Position numbers and translations under genes: made by a program
Source of the DNA: Agrostemma githago
Taxonomy: Eukaryota; Streptophyta; Magnoliopsida; Caryophyllales; Caryophyllaceae
NCBI GenBank assembly: GCA_958450325.1
Contig: OY288249.1
Span: 68,776,166-68,840,165, forward strand
Direction: 5' to 3'
DNA length: 64,000 nucleotides
The notes under the pieces: generated by a model
Told to the model about the DNA's origin: nothing
Seen by the model: only the letters and a program-made list of their open reading frames with translations
The model's database searches: none
Part shown: one piece after another, positions 60,563 to 64,000 of the stretch
Layout: each line of letters begins with the position of its first letter
Numbering within the stretch: the first letter of the stretch is position 1

Positions 60563-62270
60563 TGTGGGCGGGCGTCGCGACCCGTACAATCAAACAATAT
60601 TTTTAACTCCGGCTAACCTAACTAACGTAGTAGTGGTAGGTCGGGATCGATCCGCAGGGAGAGGGGTTAAGCCGTAATGGTCAAGTCTAGGGTCTAATCG
60701 TGATTGGAGGATTGAGATGGGGGGTTTGGGTCGAGAGAGAGGTCGAACTATTGCTAGCAAACTATACTACTAAAGCTAGGGGCAATATCTAGGAAAAGTG
60801 TTGGGGAGAGTCGGGATTCGGAAATGGGGTCTTAGAGTCTCGGGATCGAGTTTTTGTTACAACGTTAAAAAGGGAGGTTGCCACCTTTCGGTTTCTCACC
60901 CAACCTACCTAAACCCGCTTTTGCGACGAAAGGATAAGTCTCAATCTAAGGTAATTTCTATCCTGAGTTTCCCCATATTGGTAGAAATGAGTCAAGGTCG
61001 GCCTAGTCGCAATTCTAAGTCAACAAAGACACAAAAACCATAAAATTGATAATTAACAAGTAAACAACCCACCAACATCCCTTGAATCAAATAATCCAAA
61101 TCCTCCTCCCTAATTCCCCAACAAAGAAATCCACTCACTAGTCATGATTAGTAATAATAAAACACTAATAAGAGATAAATTGTCTAAAACATGCATAAAA
61201 ACTACACTAACAATTATACTAATGGAGAAAAGGGAGAGAAGAGAATTTTACCCACAATGGAGAAGATTTAAAGAGGAAGATGAAGATAAATAAAAGATTG
61301 AATCTTGGAGAAATACACAAGAATTTGTCACTAATCCATGCATAAATCTTCAATCTTCAATAAAAGAAATAAGAATCTTCAAGAAATAAAGCAAGGGTTT
61401 TGTCACATAAACCCTTGTAAAACCCTTGAATCTTCAACAATTAAGCACAATCTTCAATAAAGATGGAGACTTTTCTACTAATTAAGGAGTATTATACTAA
61501 TACTAAGTAGATCTATTAATTGTTTGTAGATAATTTTCTAGGAAGCTTACTACAATCTACTACTACTACTACTAGAGAGTTTTCTACCCTACTCCTACTC
61601 CTAAGGGCTAATCCCAAGGCTCACTTAAGGCACAAGGAGGCACTAAACCCTAGGAGGGGTATTTATAGATTTGCTTAATGGGTTGCACACACTTCAAGGC
61701 CCATAATCCAATCCTTCTCCAATTAAGCTAGACCTTCACCCTTTGCATCTTCATAGGGTGAAACTTCACCCTGCGGCTCGACCTAGTAATCCCACCGGGT
61801 GAAATTTCACCCGGTGAGATTTTCTTCGGTTTTTGCGTTTTCGGCCTGGTTTCTCCATCGGGCGAAATTTCACCCGGTGGGCGAAATTTCGCCCGGTCAT
61901 TTTGCCTGGTCGGGAGTGCCGTGAAAATCTTCGGGGGTGAAAAAAATGTCGTCGGGCGAAACTTCACCCGATGGTCAGCCACCTCTCTTCCGGTCTCTTT
62001 CTTCGTCGATCAATTGGATTACTTGAACTTTCAGTTGTGTGCTTTGCTCTTGGACCGTATCTCTCTCATGCTCGTAGAAGCTCAAACACGTTTTCGGTCG
62101 AAAATCCTATCAAAATAGACAGAAAACTACCAAAAACACGTAAAATGCAAAAGAGAGACACTAATGCGAGAATTACGCAAAATACGGCGATAATCGCAAT
62201 CTATTCTCGCAAAACGGAGGAAAAACGGGTCTAAATGGGAGGAAAAATGGTCCAAGTTTAGCACACAACA
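60563..62270 (-). mobile_element. Probable solo LTR
   Basis: Plus-strand ends TGTGGGCGGGCG and GCACACAACA, with CCGA on both sides (60559-60562 and 62271-62274). The inner sequence GGTCGGGATCGATCCGCAGG (60640) mirrors the LTR of the 20274 element, and the high-coordinate end corresponds to a TGTTGTGTGC LTR start in minus orientation. The target duplication is only four bases, so the borders are tentative. Contains the palindrome cluster at 61755 and a CTA microsatellite at 61557. Confidence 0.45.
61755..61971. repeat. Cluster of five GGGTGAAA/TTTCACCC palindromes
   Basis: Palindromes at 61755-61772, 61795-61814 (CCGGGTGAAATTTCACCCGG), 61859-61877, 61879-61894 (GGGCGAAATTTCGCCC) and 61952-61971. 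Each is a near-perfect inverted repeat of 16-20 bp, with G/C variants at the same position. Confidence 0.85.
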
Positions 62271-62274
62271 CCGA

Positions 62275-63471
62275 CGAAGACACGAAAAAGAAGAAGAAGA
62301 AAACGAGAGAAATGAGGGAAGAAAAGAGAGAAGTCGGGTTGGATTACACCCTCAACCTACATGCTTTTGTTAACTCGGATCGGGGCTCGTCGGAACGTGG
62401 CTAAGGCACGGGAGCGTCGGGTTAATGTCGGTGAGTTATGGTGGTTGATTGGGACGTGTAAGGGTGACGAGTATAGGCCGGTTTTTGTAGTCTCGGGTTA
62501 CACTATCAGTTTCTCGATGCTAGGTGTAAGAGTCTCGAGGTGTATGAGTCGTGGATGTCGAGAAATTGAATGTCGGGAATTGGACCGTGAAGATGTATGA
62601 ATCGTATGTGTATATTGTGTTGATGGGATGTTCTATTTATAGGAGAAGAGGTAGTCTTGCTTGGACAACAAGAAATACCGGTTTGGATAGGAAACGTAAG
62701 AGGTTGAGAGGAACGAGAACTCACTTTCTTGGTGAAGAAGGCAAAGAGCTCGGCTGAAAACAGGCTACTCGGCCGAGTGTCCTACACTCGGTCGGGTGTT
62801 TGATTCGGTTTTCGGATAGAAATCCTACTTGAGATCGAATTCTACCTTAAACGGAATTGTTTAATATTTGTGCAGCTGATGTTTTTGTAGTGTTCGAGCT
62901 TGAGTCGGTCACGTGGGGTGACACGGCTGACCCACAACTCTCGAAAAAAATATCTTTGACCGGGTTTGACTCGGTCGCTAAAAGACGGTTTTGCCCCTGG
63001 TGTCGGATTCGACCCAAATTAGTCTTATTTGACTCGAAATGACCCAATGGGCCTGGTTTTGAGGTTGGTTTTATGAGATTTGTACTCCGTAAAAAGCCCA
63101 AGCTAAATATCCATGATTTCGAGCCCATTTCCGATTACGTTAAAGCACGTTTGCGTCCGATCATCATCGGGTGTTTGTCGGAAACTGCTATGGACACCTG
63201 GCAGTAAAATGTGGGTGTCTATAGAGCCCCCACTCTGACTGAGGCTTGGACAGGGCGAAAGTCAGAGTAGCTACCAGGTCAATCAAAGATTAAGACCTGG
63301 CAGACTTCCGATCGGGTCGTTTAAAGTCCATTAGACTCTGCGTGAAGGGCCCGCCGACCACAGACTAGAAATGTACCTGAGCTGATGATGATAACTCCGT
63401 GGAGAATTGTACTCGTCGTATAAGACTTAGGTGTGCCTATATATGAGCTCATCCTGTTAAATGCCGCTGGG
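62275..63471. other. Retroelement-derived sequence, no gene
   Basis: No convincing protein. Has an ACTCGGCCGAGTGTCCTACACTCGGTCGGGTG palindromic stretch near 62769-62800 (given here as ACTCGGCCGAGT and ACTCGGTCGGGT) and GTGGGTGTCTATAGAGCCCC at 63210, of a type seen in Tat/Ogre LTR borders. A purine run AAGAAGAAGAAGAAA lies at 62289. Confidence 0.35.
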
Positions 63472-63894
63472 TAGGGCTGTGCATCCGGTCCGACCCGGAC
63501 CGGAACCGGAATGTAAAAAAAATTCGGACCGGACCCGGACCGGAATCTCAAAATTTCGGACCGGGACCGGACCGGAAAAATTCCGGACCAAGAACGGACC
63601 GGACCGGTTGACCCGAAATTTTCAATTTTTTTTGAAATTCCGGTCCAAAATTCCGGACCGGTTGGACCGGTTAGACCAGAATTTTTAAGAAATAAGCATA
63701 ATTCCGGTCTTTCTGGTCCAAACCGGTCCGGACCGGAAAAAACCGGGTCAGGACCGGACCGGACCGGAACCCGGAATCGCCCAAAATGATGGACCGGAAC
63801 CCGGACCGGAATTTTTTATTCCGGGTCCGGTCCGGTAGATTCCGGTCCGGTCCGGTCCATTTTTCCGGTCCGACCCGGATTTTGCACACCCCTA
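63472..63894. mobile_element. hAT-type MITE, GC-rich
   Basis: Ends TAGGGCTGTGCA and TGCACACCCCTA, with an exact 8-bp duplication CCGCTGGG (63464-63471 and 63895-63902), the hAT signature. 423 bp. The body consists largely of CCGGTCCGG / GGACCGGA words in both orientations separated by AT runs, so it can fold extensively. Confidence 0.85.
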
Positions 63895-63902
63895 CCGCTG
63901 GG

Positions 63903-64000
63903 GAGTTATGTGAATTGCACGGTCCTGCTTGAGTCGTCCTGTACATGATTTATGCAAAGTTGCAAAGTTTTGCATGTAACATTTGTAGGGAAATGACTCG
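63903..64000. other. Continuation of retroelement-like sequence
   Basis: Too short to classify. It continues the sequence interrupted by the hAT MITE. Confidence 0.3.

Noticed and set aside
61728..61982. 84-codon minus-strand frame with repeated KFRP/GEISP
   Set aside because: Arises from the palindrome cluster in the putative LTR; not a protein-like composition.
63461..63946. Frames on both strands rich in RTG/GPD
   Set aside because: Translation of the CCGGTCCGG repeats in the hAT MITE.

Overview
This is a window of nuclear DNA from a flowering plant. The evidence is introns with GT-AG sites, long AT-rich intergenic tracts, Stowaway, Tourist, hAT and Mutator-type miniature elements, Helitrons, LTR retrotransposons, and plant gene families (F-box/DUF295, NIPA, UTP20). 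The very frequent CTCCGTA / ACGGAGTA words and the element families suggest a Caryophyllales genome (spinach, beet or goosefoot type). That placement is an impression, not a test.

Three genes look functional or nearly so. (1) 104-1405 (-) is an intronless F-box/DUF295 protein. Diverging from it, 1804-4319 (+) is a two-exon gene for a small charged coiled-coil protein that I do not recognise. (2) 30093-32242 (-) is an eight-exon NIPA-type magnesium transporter, 325 residues. (3) 36383-58098 (-) is a 31-exon gene for UTP20 (small-subunit processome component), about 2,700 residues. I reconstructed it exon by exon, checking splice sites and phase. Two of its 30 junctions do not fit: one needs a GA donor or shifted sites, the other is out of frame by two bases. 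A telo-box lies about 100 bp upstream of its ATG.

Region by region: 1-5 kb holds genes 1a/1b and small MITEs. 5-9.3 kb holds a Tourist MITE, then a mosaic of broken host exons all on the minus strand (SRP54, starch branching enzyme II, and others unidentified). 9.4-12.8 kb is a repeat present twice, bracketing a Helitron with a decayed RPA70-like gene. 13.3-15.6 kb holds two long-inverted-repeat Mutator-like elements with 10-bp target duplications. 17.3-19.5 and 26.9-29.4 kb are two arrays of a ~317-bp satellite with an A-B-C higher-order pattern. They are interrupted by a solo LTR and separated by a young truncated LTR retrotransposon (20274-23603), MITEs, and a copia relic with a Helitron inside its LTR. 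29.4-36.4 kb is the NIPA gene with Stowaway elements upstream of it. 36.4-58.1 kb is UTP20 with MITEs in its introns. 58.4-64 kb is a LINE relic, Tat/Ogre-like non-coding retrotransposon sequence with a probable solo LTR, and a hAT MITE.

I saw no tRNA, rRNA, CRISPR or viral gene. The genes are unrelated single loci. Most of the complexity is transposon nesting around them.
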